A DNA stretch of 64,000 nucleotides from Synechococcus sp. Nb3U1 (GCF_021533835.1 NZ_JAKFYQ010000001.1:253001-317000); one strand, 5' to 3'. Positions 1 to 9,643 are shown, counted from the stretch's first letter. A program made the numbers and translations. Notes: generated from the letters alone by a model not told the origin.

Positions 1-1490
1 TCTTGCAGGACCCATTGCCCCGACTCATCCGGCAAAATAGAACGACGAAACGGTGGGATCCCTCGTTCCGGTAGAGAAAACGCCAGGGTCAATTCTTGGG
101 CAGGGATCCCTTCCACCTCCACCAGCACTTGATTGGAGCCGGGGCGACAGGGAGAAAGGCGCAAGTGAATGGGGGGATCGTCCGACTGCTCTTGGCAAAC
201 TGAACTGGCCAGGGATCCCTCTCCATGAGCCAAACCATGACTGGGGGGAGCTTGAGCAACCAAAAAACTGCTCAGTGCTAACACTGCTAGCAAGCCTACC
301 CACTCCAAACGGACAATGCTCCGCAAGGCTTTTCTGACCGCCAAGCTACCTTCTCGCAAAGCTGGTACCAAGCGAAATTTGTTGTGGGCCCCCAGCGCCA
401 TGATCATCAGTACCAGGATTAACTTGGCCCAGAGATACTGCCCATAGGAATCCGCCATCGTCCAGCCGCGATGGATCCCACCCATACCCACTCCCGCCAA
501 GATCAACCCTGGCACCGCCCAAGTGGCCACATCAGAAAACCGCTGCACCACAGCGACGGACTCAGAGGTAGGATCCCGCTTCAGAAGCTGATCTAGCCCC
601 CACAAGCCCCCCAGCCAAAAGGCGGATCCCGCTAGGTGTAGCCCCAGCAAAGCCATCGTCCACAGGGGGTATTCGCTAGTCAAGGCATGGCCAATCGGCA
701 AAAAGGAGCCAATCACCAAAAGGGATCCTACTAACCCGCTCACCCAAGCCCCACCCCCTTCACAGGCCCAAATCAGGAGCCCAAGGCCTAGCAGCCGCAA
801 TTGAATGCCCCAGCCGTAGGGGGATCCCAGCACCGCTACAAAATTCCCTCCTGTGAAGTGAGGATACAACTGGGCCAGATGCAAACAAAAGGCCACCACC
901 GTTAAACTCAACGTGATCCAAGCTGCCGCAAAGGCCCAGGATGCAGCTTCAGCACTCAACCGTCCTCGCAAAAGCCGCCACCCCCCCAGCACTCCCACGC
1001 CAAACAAGCTGCCCACATAGATTCCCCAGCGCACTATCAGCAAGGGCCACCGCAGGGGATCCGCCGAGCCGTGGGTGGCCAACAACACTTGCAGAGCCTC
1101 CGGATTGGCTTCCCCCACTTGAAACACGAACGAACCACTGACCGGATGAGAATCGGCAGAAATGGCCCGCCAACTGACGATGTAACTGCCCGCCGGGATC
1201 CGGATCCCTATAGGGGCTTGAGGGGCATCGGCTGAACCGGCTAACTCCCCCAACTCCACCGCTTGCCCTGTACTGCTCAACACCTGTAGCTGAGTGATCT
1301 GGACCGGCTCATTAAACCGCAACTCAATTTGAGCAGGCGGTTCCGCTAATACCGCCCCATCTGCTGGGAAGGTAGCCAACAAGCTGGCATGAGCCCACCC
1401 TGGTTGGATCCCGGCTAGCCAAAGAAGGAAGCAGAGGATCCCGCTCAAGATCCCTTGAGGCAGCAAACGGGTCAATACTGATTCACGCAT
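1..1490 (-). CDS. CopC-CopD fusion copper resistance/transport protein (C-terminus beyond window)
   Basis: The frame stays open from the left window edge to 1490, so the C-terminus is missing. The N-terminus has a signal-like segment ending ...QPGWAHASLL, giving the CopC-type mature N-terminal His (AHA). An Ig-like CopC domain follows, with the GSYIVSWRAISADSHPVSG motif typical of CopC. After that come about eight hydrophobic segments of the CopD/YcnJ membrane domain. Family role: periplasmic copper binding by CopC and copper movement across the inner membrane by CopD. The chosen ATG (1488-1490) has GGAG about 8 bases upstream. The same frame is open further upstream through an Rpn-family fragment (see 1491-1673), so the first residues (MRESVLTRLL) may be borrowed from that decayed gene. 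The family assignment is strong; the exact start is less so. Confidence 0.85.
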   Translation of the reverse strand, partial: MRESVLTRLLPQGILSGILCFLLWLAGIQPGWAHASLLATFPADGAVLAEPPAQIELRFNEPVQITQLQVLSSTGQAVELGELAGSADAPQAPIGIRIPAGSYIVSWRAISADSHPVSGSFVFQVGEANPEALQVLLATHGSADPLRWPLLIVRWGIYVGSLFGVGVLGGWRLLRGRLSAEAASWAFAAAWITLSLTVVAFCLHLAQLYPHFTGGNFVAVLGSPYGWGIQLRLLGLGLLIWACEGGGAWVSGLVGSLLVIGSFLPIGHALTSEYPLWTMALLGLHLAGSAFWLGGLWGLDQLLKRDPTSESVAVVQRFSDVATWAVPGLILAGVGMGGIHRGWTMADSYGQYLWAKLILVLMIMALGAHNKFRLVPALREGSLAVRKALRSIVRLEWVGLLAVLALSSFLVAQAPPSHGLAHGEGSLASSVCQEQSDDPPIHLRLSPCRPGSNQVLVEVEGIPAQELTLAFSLPERGIPPFRRSILPDESGQWVLQ

Positions 1491-1673
1491 CACTTTCTCC
1501 CGCAAAAGCTGCTGCAACAGTTCCTTCCCAAAGCGTAATCCACCCAGAAAATAGGTGTAGGCACTGAAGTTGGCCCGCTCTTCTTCTTTCACTTTCACCT
1601 GTGGCGATTGGGTTGGGCGCAAAAAAAGGACAATTTGCAATCTTTTGCATTGGTACTGTCGCCACAAACGAAC
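1491..1673 (-). pseudogene. Fragment of an Rpn/DUF4351-family nuclease, in frame with copC
   Basis: Read on the minus strand, the codons after a TAG at 1674-1676 give IVLFLRPTQSP, then EERANFSAYTYFLGGLRF, GKELLQQLLREKVMRESV. This run resembles the middle-to-late part of the Rpn (recombination-promoting nuclease, formerly 'putative transposase') family common in cyanobacteria. No N-terminal PD-(D/E)XK part and no C-terminal DUF4351 part is attached. The frame runs without a stop into the CopC-CopD gene. A related fragment with a matching ERAN..TYTYLLGG stretch lies at 3763-3950. I infer a decayed gene whose end was joined to the copC start; homology is from memory of the family. Confidence 0.6.
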
Positions 1674-1790
1674 CTAGTCATCCAGATGGAAAACTGACCC
1701 CTTCTCCCACCTCATCAAGCCAAACCCGGCCAGACTGTACACATCTGATGTACACCTCTGAATTGAGGATGAATTGAGGAGGCTGCGGCG

Positions 1791-2576
1791 ATGGACTACT
1801 ACAGAATGTTCTATCCAGTTGGGGGTGCGGGGCTGTTTTTGGTAGTTTTCGGAGGGATCCTATTTGGGATCTTTCGGGCCTTGAATTTACAAATTGGGGA
1901 ATTGGCAGATTGGGCAATCGGCATTGCTAGTTTTTGGTGGTTGGTGGTGATCCTCACTATTCCCTGGAATATCTACTTTCAGGCCAAGGCCGTCCATCAC
2001 GAGGCAGAGGTTTCCCGGCAGCGAGGGATCCCGGTCGAGACTGAAGCTTTCAACTACACTGGTAAGCTTACCTACTGGTTTCTGCGGATCGCCATTGCCC
2101 TGCATTTGGTTTCGGCAATGGTATTTTACGGGTTGGCCTTTTGGCAAGTTACCCCGATTGGTTATGCCAGTTCTGTGGCAGCGTTGTTGCTCACGGCGTT
2201 GCGTCCTGCTTTACGGGGATATGAGTATCTGGTGGCCCGTTTGACCCAATTGCAACGACAAATTTTGGTGCCTCGGGAAGATGCCATTGAGTTGGCTTTT
2301 CAGGTGAGAACCCTGACTCAGCAAGTGGGAGCTATACAAAGCCAATTGGATCCCCATCATCCCAATTCTTGGGCCCAGCGAGAAGAAGAAACCCGGCGCT
2401 ACCTACGACAGGAACTGGCCACAACCAAAGCTCAAGTGGAGCAATTGCGAGCCAGCAACGATTTAGAACATGAGCAACTGCGGCGAGAGACCCAACAATC
2501 AGTGGCCCAACTGAGCATCGATAGCCAATTTCTCAGCCATGTACGGGAGATCTTGCGCTTTGTGAAAGAGGCCTGA
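1791..2576 (+). CDS. Membrane protein with C-terminal coiled coil, unknown function
   Basis: 261 residues. Four hydrophobic segments lie near residues 8-30, 40-60, 95-118 and 124-142. They are followed by a mostly polar helical tail of about 110 residues rich in Gln, Glu, Arg and Leu, with coiled-coil spacing (TRRYLRQELATTKAQVEQL). I do not recognise a named family. The layout suggests a membrane anchor with a cytoplasmic coiled coil that could bind a partner or self-associate; this is inference. ATG at 1791 follows a GAGGAGG-like ribosome site. It converges on argB, whose end lies only 6 bases beyond. Confidence 0.7.
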   Translation: MDYYRMFYPVGGAGLFLVVFGGILFGIFRALNLQIGELADWAIGIASFWWLVVILTIPWNIYFQAKAVHHEAEVSRQRGIPVETEAFNYTGKLTYWFLRIAIALHLVSAMVFYGLAFWQVTPIGYASSVAALLLTALRPALRGYEYLVARLTQLQRQILVPREDAIELAFQVRTLTQQVGAIQSQLDPHHPNSWAQREEETRRYLRQELATTKAQVEQLRASNDLEHEQLRRETQQSVAQLSIDSQFLSHVREILRFVKEA

Positions 2577-2582
2577 GCACCC

Positions 2583-3530
2583 TCACCGGGATCCGTTGCC
2601 CGCTTCCCCCACTTGGGCGGAATATTGTGAGGGAACCAGCTTGGTGCCCACCCCAGCATCGGTCAAAATCTCCAGTAACAGGGAATGCGGGGATCCCCCA
2701 TCTAGAATGTGTGCGGCCCGTACTCCTTGCGCCAAGGCCCGAATGCAACACTGCACCTTCGGAATCATGCCTCCCTTGACGACACCCGTTTGGATCAGCT
2801 GGCGGGCACTTTCGATGTCCACCAAGGTGACCAAGGAACTGCGATCCTGAGGATCTTTAAGAATGCCAGGGGTATCGGTAAGCAAAATCAGCTTTTCTGC
2901 CCCCAGAGAAGCCGCCAGTTCCCCCGCCACTGTATCAGCATTGATGTTGTAGGCTTGGCCTGTTTCATCCGCAGCCACACTGGAGATCACCGGAATTTGT
3001 CCGCCCTCCAACAGGGTTTGAATCAAATTGGGATTGATGCTGCTCACTTCCCCCACAAAGCCTATTTCCGCCCGACCCTGGGAGCGTGCTTTGATCAAGT
3101 TGCCATCCCGTCCACACAACCCCACGGCGGATCCACCCGCCAAACTGATCAACTGCACGATCTGTTTGTTGACTTTACCCACCAACACCATTTCCACCAC
3201 TTCCATCGTGGCGGCATCTGTCACCCGCAGGCCATCCACAAACTTGAAGGGAATATCCAGCTTTTGCAGCCAACTGTTGATCTCCGGTCCTCCTCCATGC
3301 ACCAACACCGGGCGAATGCCGACACAGGAGAGAAAGACGATATCCCGTAACACCTCAGCCCGTCGCTCTTGATGCACCATGGCTGCACCGCCATATTTGA
3401 TCACCACGACCCGACCCTGATATTGCTGGATGTAGGGCAGCGCTTCACTGAGGATTTGTGCCCGACTAAGGGGATCACATTGCATGACCTGGGATCCGGC
3501 TGGTTCGGAAAGGGAAGAGTTGGTCAGCAC
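2583..3530 (-). CDS. argB: Acetylglutamate kinase
   Basis: Catalyses ATP-dependent phosphorylation of N-acetylglutamate, the second and arginine-feedback-controlled step of arginine synthesis. Motifs seen: [10 protein letters not shown] near the N-terminus (ATP-binding Lys), [10 protein letters not shown] (substrate-binding glycine loop), [12 protein letters not shown] and [12 protein letters not shown] late in the protein. The length of 315 is normal with a slightly long N-terminus; translation could also begin at the Met of [12 protein letters not shown]. In cyanobacteria PII binds and activates this enzyme when nitrogen is sufficient, and glnB is present in this window at 16719. No NtcA box is visible upstream. 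Confidence 0.96.
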   Translation of the reverse strand: MLTNSSLSEPAGSQVMQCDPLSRAQILSEALPYIQQYQGRVVVIKYGGAAMVHQERRAEVLRDIVFLSCVGIRPVLVHGGGPEINSWLQKLDIPFKFVDGLRVTDAATMEVVEMVLVGKVNKQIVQLISLAGGSAVGLCGRDGNLIKARSQGRAEIGFVGEVSSINPNLIQTLLEGGQIPVISSVAADETGQAYNINADTVAGELAASLGAEKLILLTDTPGILKDPQDRSSLVTLVDIESARQLIQTGVVKGGMIPKVQCCIRALAQGVRAAHILDGGSPHSLLLEILTDAGVGTKLVPSQYSAQVGEAGNGSR

Positions 3531-3762
3531 TGCCGTAAGTCCCTACAAGTAAGAAAACTTGACCTAGACTATCGCATTCTTTGAGATAAGGGTTCAAACG
3601 GCCGGTTACCTCTGCACCCATTCCTACCCACCTGAGGGATCCACCCGCTAAAGGGCACAGGAATAGGACTCTGACTGCAAGTGCACTGCAACACACTGAG
3701 CCAATCTTTAGATTTGTCTCTGCCAACCTGCGGTATCGAGGCCTGTTTTGAAGAACAACCGT

Positions 3763-3950
3763 CTAAGCAGTCAATCCCTCTAGCCAGGTGGTGAGGTCAG
3801 CCAGAGTTTCAAACTCCAGCAAGGCTTCCCCCAACCCTTCCAAGCGCTCTACTGGCAGCGACCGAATCTGAGCTTCCAATTCCACATCCACCCAGTAGAT
3901 AGGTGTAGGTGGCCAAGTTGGCTCGCTCTTGAAGCCACCGGGAGGTAAGT
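3763..3950 (-). pseudogene. C-terminal remnant of an Rpn/DUF4351-family gene with internal deletion
   Basis: The frame ending at TAG (3763-3765) encodes VELEAQIRSLPVERLEGLGE and ALLEFETLADLTTWLEGLTA, a typical DUF4351 C-terminus. Just upstream, in another frame, the DNA reads SRWLQERANLATYTYLLGG, matching the ERANFSAYTYFLGG stretch of the fragment at 1491-1673. The part that should lie between the two has been lost and the frame is shifted at about 3888. No intact N-terminal nuclease domain is present. This is a decayed gene rather than a functional small protein. Confidence 0.65.
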
Positions 3951-4025
3951 CAATTCCAAAAATTGGTAAAGATCCCGAGCTTATGATAGGGGCATCTTGG
4001 CCAACTGATTCGGAGGAAGGCTCCC

Positions 4026-4643
4026 ATGACTGTACTGCGATCCCGCTGGCAGAGATTCTGGCTGGAATGGACTTTGGCCACGCTCTTGGGACAGGGGGCT
4101 GGCTTGGTACTCTTCGGCCTGATGGTGTTGCTGTTGGCACAGTTTTTCCGGCCCCCACTTTGGATCTTGGGGTTACTGCTAGGCTTCTCGCGCGGTTTGG
4201 GGGTGGGGATCGGCCAGGGGTTGGCATTGGGATCCCCAATTTTGGCTACAACGGAGCGTGCCGTGGCTTGGGTTGGGGCTACAGCTCTGGGGTGGGCAGC
4301 AGCCGCTGGAGCAAGCCTGTGGTTGGTGCAGCAAACGGGAAATGCTTGGTTAGGAGCAGTGGTGGCTGGGGCCATTCTTGGTTTAGCGCAATGGTTGGTG
4401 CTCCGACAGTTTGCTTCACAGGTAATGGTATGGCTATGGATGGCCACTTGGGTGACAGCCTTCGGGTTGGGTCAGCTGGCCGAGCAGGTACTGGGGAACT
4501 TGCCAGAAAACGTTTGGGTTGTGGTGGCATTGTTGTTGGTACGGGGCATTTTGAATGGGGCAGTGACGGGCAATAATTTGGCTTGGATGCTGCAGAATGT
4601 GCCAGAGGAAGCCGATCCGCCAGAACCAACTCCTGGCGCTTAG
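4026..4643 (+). CDS. Polytopic membrane protein, unknown function
   Basis: 205 residues with an N-terminal RSRWQRFWLEWTLATLLG and several Gly/Ala/Leu-rich hydrophobic segments, probably five or six. The segments alternate with short Arg- or Gln-containing turns (GFSRGLGVGIGQGLALGSP, AQWLVLRQFAS), so they may be repeated membrane hairpins. The tail is short, acidic and proline-rich (EEADPPEPTPGA). I do not recognise the family. It starts about 75 bases beyond the divergent Rpn remnant and is followed on the same strand by the DUF3352 gene, with which it may be transcribed. Confidence 0.7.
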   Translation: MTVLRSRWQRFWLEWTLATLLGQGAGLVLFGLMVLLLAQFFRPPLWILGLLLGFSRGLGVGIGQGLALGSPILATTERAVAWVGATALGWAAAAGASLWLVQQTGNAWLGAVVAGAILGLAQWLVLRQFASQVMVWLWMATWVTAFGLGQLAEQVLGNLPENVWVVVALLLVRGILNGAVTGNNLAWMLQNVPEEADPPEPTPGA

Positions 4644-4777
4644 ACCACAACAGGGGTGAGAAGGGTTGGGCACAAGCACAGTCCCCCTCCCAGGTAAGAT
4701 GGTTACGCACCGCTGACATGTTGAGGTTGGCTTGCTACAGGCATGACAACACAGGCTTGCGTCTAGGGAATAGGACT

Positions 4778-6559
4778 ATGGGGCAACGGCGACTCTTACG
4801 CGGGATCCTGATCGGGCTGGGGCTTTTGGCGGCCATGACCGTCTGGGTTGTGACGTGGCTGCTGACCCAAAGTCCAGTGGCTTTGCTGCTGGCTCACCCC
4901 GATTTGCCGCCGATTGTCGGTTTGGCTCCCCGCTCTACGGAGGCAATGCTGGTGCTGGCTGCCCCGCTTGAGGATCTCCAAGCTTTTTTGCAAGCCGCTA
5001 CCCCTGCTGCAAAACGACGGGCCACGCGTCAGCGTTGGCGGGAATTTTTCTCGCCCCAAGGCCCCGCTTGGCTGGGATCCATACTGGCCGGGGGATCCCT
5101 TGATTTCGATCGGGAAGTCCGTCCTTGGTTGGGGGAGAGTACACTCTTGGCCAGTTTGCCGCAACTGGGCACCTTGGTTGCTCTGGAAACCGAGGATCCG
5201 GCGGCCTCGCAATTCGAGCTGAATCTGTTGTGGGAACGGCAGAGTTTGGCCGGGATCCCGGTGCGGGTACAAACTTACAAAGGCATTCAGGTGGTGTCTA
5301 GCCCGTTGCCGCAGTTGGGGGGGTTTTCCGCAGCTATTTTTGGCGAACGGTATGTATTGCTGGCGGAGCAGGCCGCTGCCATCCGGGAGGCGATCGATGC
5401 TTGGCAGTTGCCGCAGTTAGCTTTAGTCACTCAGCCACAGTTTCAACAGGTGATCGAGCCTTTGCAGGAGGCGCATGTGGGTTGGGCCTTTTGGCGAAAT
5501 AGCGGAGCTCTGCAAGGCACGGAGGGCTATACCCTGACATTAGAGGCGGTCGGGTTGGGCCTGGGGCTCAATTTTCAGGGTCTGGTGGCCCAAAGTGCTG
5601 CCCTTTGGCATGCCCCGGCAGGGTTCTCGTTGCTTAGCACGGAAGCCTTTCGCCCCCAGATCTTCAAACACTTGCCGGATGAAACCTCGGCCTTGATTTC
5701 GGGGCAAAACCTGGCGGAGGTGTGGAGCAGTTTGGGTCAGATTCAGCCCATTTCCGTCGGCCCGATTGGGCTACAGGTGGATCCCGGTCAGTGGCTGAAC
5801 ACGCTTGCCTCGCAGGTGGATCTGGATTGGCAGCCCCTGTTGCCGAAAACGGGAGAATTTGCCTTGGCCCGCCTGGGATCCCTAATTGGTTCTGGAGAAC
5901 CGGATCCCTCCTGGTTGTTGGTGAGTGAAGTCCCAGAACCATTGGGCGCTCCCTTAGAAGATGCCGTACAGGTGCAAGGCTGGCGGGTGGTTTCTATTCC
6001 CATGGCACAAGGCACTGCAACTGCCTGGGCCAAACCGGTAGAGCAGGATGTGGCTGAACCTGATTCTCCTGCAGCCCCCCAGTCGACCCAATCCATCCAT
6101 CGCTCGGAGGCTCCTATCCTGGCAGCCTCGGCCACAGAAGTGAGTGCTTTTTCTGCCAGCCAGCCCTATTTCGCAGAGGCTATCCCAGACAAAGGGATCC
6201 CAGAACCGCCCCCGTTGATGCCTCAGGTCTATCATGTCGACCGGAATGGGTACTGCTATCTGGCTTCTTCTTTGTCCGTTTTGGAAGCTGCCCTGCAAGA
6301 TCCCCCTCTCAGTGCTGAGTGGAGCTGGCGCAAGCTGGTGTCTCCTCTGCCCCACCGCACTCTTGGTTATGGCTACGCCTCTCTGGGATCCCTGTTGGGT
6401 TTTGAAGAGTTGCCCCTCTGGAAGACACCAGAGGGATCCGAGCTGGCTGCCACACGAGTTGTTTTTGCCACTACCGCGCTCACCGCTTCTGCCGCTCCCT
6501 ATCCTGACCAAGGCCGCTGGATCACCCAAGTGGGCAAACTGTTTTGGCAATGGTATTGA
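4778..6559 (+). CDS. DUF3352 family protein, membrane-anchored
   Basis: About 593 residues from the ATG at 4778; the open frame extends further upstream but overlaps the previous gene and has no protein-like character there. An N-terminal membrane anchor (LIGLGLLAAMTVWVVTWLL) is followed by a large, probably extracytoplasmic region. Phrases such as STEAMLVLAAPLEDLQAFLQ, EFALARLGSLIGS and FSLLSTEAFRP fit the cyanobacterial DUF3352 family, whose function is unknown. A Pro/Ser/Ala-rich low-complexity linker lies around residues 425-480. It converges on the ABC exporter gene with an 18-base gap. Confidence 0.75.
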   Translation: MGQRRLLRGILIGLGLLAAMTVWVVTWLLTQSPVALLLAHPDLPPIVGLAPRSTEAMLVLAAPLEDLQAFLQAATPAAKRRATRQRWREFFSPQGPAWLGSILAGGSLDFDREVRPWLGESTLLASLPQLGTLVALETEDPAASQFELNLLWERQSLAGIPVRVQTYKGIQVVSSPLPQLGGFSAAIFGERYVLLAEQAAAIREAIDAWQLPQLALVTQPQFQQVIEPLQEAHVGWAFWRNSGALQGTEGYTLTLEAVGLGLGLNFQGLVAQSAALWHAPAGFSLLSTEAFRPQIFKHLPDETSALISGQNLAEVWSSLGQIQPISVGPIGLQVDPGQWLNTLASQVDLDWQPLLPKTGEFALARLGSLIGSGEPDPSWLLVSEVPEPLGAPLEDAVQVQGWRVVSIPMAQGTATAWAKPVEQDVAEPDSPAAPQSTQSIHRSEAPILAASATEVSAFSASQPYFAEAIPDKGIPEPPPLMPQVYHVDRNGYCYLASSLSVLEAALQDPPLSAEWSWRKLVSPLPHRTLGYGYASLGSLLGFEELPLWKTPEGSELAATRVVFATTALTASAAPYPDQGRWITQVGKLFWQWY

Positions 6560-6577
6560 GCTAGGTTGGCAGCGAGG

Positions 6578-8428
6578 CTACTGATACCCTGCCGCCTGGA
6601 GGGAAAACAAATGGGCATAGCGCCCTCGCAAGGCCAAAAGCTCGGCATGGGATCCCTGCTCGACAATGCGTCCCGCCTCCATCACTGCGATCTGATCTGC
6701 CATGCGCACGGTGGAGAACCGATGGGAAATCAATATGGCAATTTGGTTTTGGGTTAGGGCATGCAGGCGCTCAAAAATTTCATATTCTGCTTCGGCATCC
6801 ATAGCGGCAGTAGGCTCATCCAGCACCAAAATATCTGCTTGAGAACGCATAAAGGCTCTGGATAAAGCAATCTTCTGCCACTGCCCGCCCGAGAGTTCTT
6901 CTCCCTCCCGAAACCACTTGCCCAATTGAGCATCAAACCCCTGCGGCAGTTCTTCAATAAAGGAGCGCGCCATACCTTTTTCGGCAGCTAAAAACCAGCG
7001 GGGGCGTTCCTGTAAATGCTGCACATCCCCCAAGCCAATGTTTTCTCCAGCGGTAAACTGGTAGCGCACAAAGTTTTGAAAAATCACCCCAATGCGGCGA
7101 TGCAAGACTTCTAAATCCCACTTTTGTAGATCCAATCCATCCAGAGTAATGCGCCCTGAATCAGGGGGATACATGCGTACTAACAAATTGATTAAGGTGG
7201 TTTTCCCAGAGCCATTTTTGCCCACTAGGGCCAACTTTTCTCCAGGGCGAATGTGTAACCAAATGTTTTGCAGTGCTGGTTTAGAACTGCCAGGATAGCG
7301 AAAGCTCACCCCCTCAAAACGAATGCCATCTCCCGGAATCGGGCCATGAGCGGCTCCTTCCGGGCGGGGCGGGATCCGCAACTCCAAAAACTCATACAAA
7401 TTGGAGAGATACAGAGCATCTTCATACAAACTGCCCAGGGATCCCAGGAGGGTAGACAGCGTGGTCTGGCCCTGGCGAAAGACCGTCAGATAAAGGGTCA
7501 TATCCCCCAGCGTGATCCTGCCTGCCACCGTTTCCAAGGCAATCCAGGCATAGGCTCCGTAAAAGGTGAGAGTGCCCAGAGATCCCAGACCAAAGCTCCA
7601 GGAACCACGCCGCAAGGTGAGATCCCGCCCCTCTTGATACAGCCGCTGAAAGATCTCCCGGTAACGATCCAAAAACAGCGGCCCCAACTGATAAAGCTTC
7701 ACCTCACGGGCAAAATCTTCACGGGCGATCAGGGTTTCTAGATACACTTGCTGTCGGGTTTCCGGGGCACGGCGGCGAAAAATGCGAAAGGCTTCCCCGG
7801 CAAACCGGGTCTCAGCAATAAAACTGGGTAAGGCCGCCAAAAAGAGGATCCCGACCGCCCAGGGGGAAAAGGCCAGCAACAATCCCCCCAAAGTTAACAA
7901 TGACAACAGGTGCTTCACCAAAGCAAAGCTTCCCGTCACCAAGCTGATCGGGCGGCTAGAAGCCTCCTGCCGAGCCCGCGTCATCTGGTCATAGATTTCA
8001 GAATTCTCAAATTGGGCCAATTCCAGCGTGAGGGCCTTCTCCAAAATCAGCACATTCACCTGTTGCCCCAAGAGCACCCGCAGCAAAGATTGACAGGTTT
8101 GGATCCCCTGTTGAGTGGCCGATTGTGCCACGAGGATCCCGGCTTCCATAGCCACGTAGCGCAGAGCCCACTGTTGATCCACCATCTCCCCTGTCTGAGC
8201 TGCCCGTACCACCCCATCCACGATCAGCTTGCCGGTATAGGCGATGGCCGCTGGTAATAAACCTGAGATCACTGTCAACCCCACCAGGATCAAAGTCAGC
8301 CAACGGTGAGTTGTCCACACCAATCCAATCGCCCGCCAACCATAACGCAGCAGTGACAGAGGAGATTGCCACGAACCCCTATCCCGGGGGGAAGGTTGAT
8401 AGCGAGTGCGCAAGCCAGGCTCTGACAT
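6578..8428 (-). CDS. ABC transporter, fused permease and ATPase (exporter type)
   Basis: 616 residues with an N-terminal six-helix membrane domain (residues ~30-330) followed by the nucleotide-binding domain. Seen in the ATPase: Walker A LVGKNGSGKTTL, Q-loop IGVIFQNF, signature LSGGQWQKIALSRAF, Walker B ILVLDEPTAAMD and H-loop ISHRFSTVRMADQI. This is the architecture of homodimeric ABC exporters in the lipid/peptide/multidrug group (MsbA-like, closest in style to bacterial MDR exporters). The substrate cannot be told from sequence. It lies 55 bases downstream of the small membrane protein at 8484-8984 on the same strand, suggesting one transcript. Confidence 0.9.
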   Translation of the reverse strand: MSEPGLRTRYQPSPRDRGSWQSPLSLLRYGWRAIGLVWTTHRWLTLILVGLTVISGLLPAAIAYTGKLIVDGVVRAAQTGEMVDQQWALRYVAMEAGILVAQSATQQGIQTCQSLLRVLLGQQVNVLILEKALTLELAQFENSEIYDQMTRARQEASSRPISLVTGSFALVKHLLSLLTLGGLLLAFSPWAVGILFLAALPSFIAETRFAGEAFRIFRRRAPETRQQVYLETLIAREDFAREVKLYQLGPLFLDRYREIFQRLYQEGRDLTLRRGSWSFGLGSLGTLTFYGAYAWIALETVAGRITLGDMTLYLTVFRQGQTTLSTLLGSLGSLYEDALYLSNLYEFLELRIPPRPEGAAHGPIPGDGIRFEGVSFRYPGSSKPALQNIWLHIRPGEKLALVGKNGSGKTTLINLLVRMYPPDSGRITLDGLDLQKWDLEVLHRRIGVIFQNFVRYQFTAGENIGLGDVQHLQERPRWFLAAEKGMARSFIEELPQGFDAQLGKWFREGEELSGGQWQKIALSRAFMRSQADILVLDEPTAAMDAEAEYEIFERLHALTQNQIAILISHRFSTVRMADQIAVMEAGRIVEQGSHAELLALRGRYAHLFSLQAAGYQ

Positions 8429-8483
8429 GGGCTACCCAGGGATCCCTTAGCTCCAATTCGTCGATCCGATTCCCAGTAGGAGG

Positions 8484-8984
8484 TCAATCTTTTGCAGCTA
8501 AATCCTGTGGATCTTGGGGAGCTCGCACCAACCAGCGCCGCAAGGGATGCCGTACCGGGAACGAGAGGATCCACCGGGATTGCTGCTCCAACATCACCCG
8601 TTCCACCGGGTAAAGACCGAACAGTTCATAGCGACTCTGGGCGATCAGGATCCCTGTCGTAAAGCTGACGCAGAGCAGCAGACCCAGAGTCGGCCACCCC
8701 GGTCGGTAAAACAGGGCATACCGTAAGCCCGTCCAGGTGAAATAGTTCAACAAGCGGCCTAGATCCACTCGCAAAGCCCACAGACTAGGGATCCCGATCA
8801 ACAGCCACAACAGCCCCAGAAAGATGAAACTACCGCCGTGATAGAGCCGCAACAGGCGCCTGGCTGCCGGAGAAAGTACAGGAACGCTAGAAGAAGCTTT
8901 CCTGTCATCAACAGAACCAGAACCATGGGGGGCGGGCATGAGGATCCTAGTAACCAAATCCCACTCTGACGGGGTCTTCGCCAT
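8484..8984 (-). CDS. Small membrane protein, unknown function
   Basis: About 166 residues from the Met of MAKTPSEWDL at 8984. The frame is open further upstream, but that part runs through the start of the divergent mobA. Three hydrophobic stretches are visible (GGSFIFLGLLWLLIGIPSLW, YALFYRPGWPTLGLLLCVSF and the following segment). The C-terminus is basic and Pro-rich (RHPLRRWLVRAPQDPQDL). I do not recognise the family. Its position directly before the ABC exporter on the same strand suggests co-expression; a role with that transporter is only a guess. Confidence 0.6.
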   Translation of the reverse strand: MAKTPSEWDLVTRILMPAPHGSGSVDDRKASSSVPVLSPAARRLLRLYHGGSFIFLGLLWLLIGIPSLWALRVDLGRLLNYFTWTGLRYALFYRPGWPTLGLLLCVSFTTGILIAQSRYELFGLYPVERVMLEQQSRWILSFPVRHPLRRWLVRAPQDPQDLAAKD

Positions 8985-9028
8985 AATAGCTTTTGCAGGG
9001 ATCCCTGAACTCAACAGCCCGCCACACG

Positions 9029-9643
9029 ATGACAAAGGCTTTTTCTTCACTCCCAAGGGTGGATGCCCTAATTCTGGCGGGGGGCAACAGCCGCCGTATG
9101 GGATCCGATAAAGCCCTGTTGTCTTGGCACGGGATCCCCTTGCTACGGCGAGTGGCGCAGGTAGCAGCAGCCTGTACAGAGAGAGTTTATATTCTCACCC
9201 CCTGGCCGGAGCGTTACGAGAGTTTGCGGGATCCCGGCTGGCACCTCTGGCGGGAAAGTGCCCCCAATCGCGGCCCGTTGCTAGCTTTTCAAGAAGGGGT
9301 AGCTCGCTTGCGGGCGTTGGCTGTGCCAGCGGAGTGGGTTTTGCTGTTAGCCTGCGATATGCCCCGTTTGGATGAACAAGTTTTGCGGAACTGGAGAGAA
9401 GAGCTGGACTCCCTGCCTGGCGAAATGGTGGCGGCTCTACCCAAAACGGAGCGCGGATGGGAACCTCTCTGTGGCTTTTATCGCTTGTCCCTCATGCACC
9501 AGCTAGAGGCTTTTCTACAAGCCGGAGGGGGATCTTTTCAAGGGTGGTTGCCCCGGATTCCAACGGTAGTGCTGCCGCTTTTGCAGGAGCAGATGCTGAC
9601 CAACTGCAATACCCCTGCGGATCTTGAGGGTGAGAATGCCTGA
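9029..9643 (+). CDS. mobA: Molybdenum cofactor guanylyltransferase
   Basis: Transfers GMP from GTP to molybdopterin to make the guanine dinucleotide cofactor of DMSO-reductase-type enzymes such as cyanobacterial nitrate reductase. The N-terminal nucleotide-binding signature ALILAGGNSRRMGSDKALL is textbook MobA, followed by LLACDMPRLDEQVL (metal-binding Asp region). About 204 residues, normal for the family. I chose the ATG at 9029 because it places the LAGG motif at the usual distance; the longer frame from 8993 adds only a few unlikely residues. It is divergent from the membrane protein at 8484-8984. Confidence 0.92.
   Translation: MTKAFSSLPRVDALILAGGNSRRMGSDKALLSWHGIPLLRRVAQVAAACTERVYILTPWPERYESLRDPGWHLWRESAPNRGPLLAFQEGVARLRALAVPAEWVLLLACDMPRLDEQVLRNWREELDSLPGEMVAALPKTERGWEPLCGFYRLSLMHQLEAFLQAGGGSFQGWLPRIPTVVLPLLQEQMLTNCNTPADLEGENA

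Noticed and set aside
2709-3350. Long open frame antisense to argB
   Set aside because: It lies wholly within argB on the opposite strand and its sequence is His/Gln-rich with no family features; many such antisense frames arise from the GC-rich codon pattern.
3534-3545. GTAAGTCCCTAC upstream of argB as an NtcA site
   Set aside because: The spacer is six bases, not eight.
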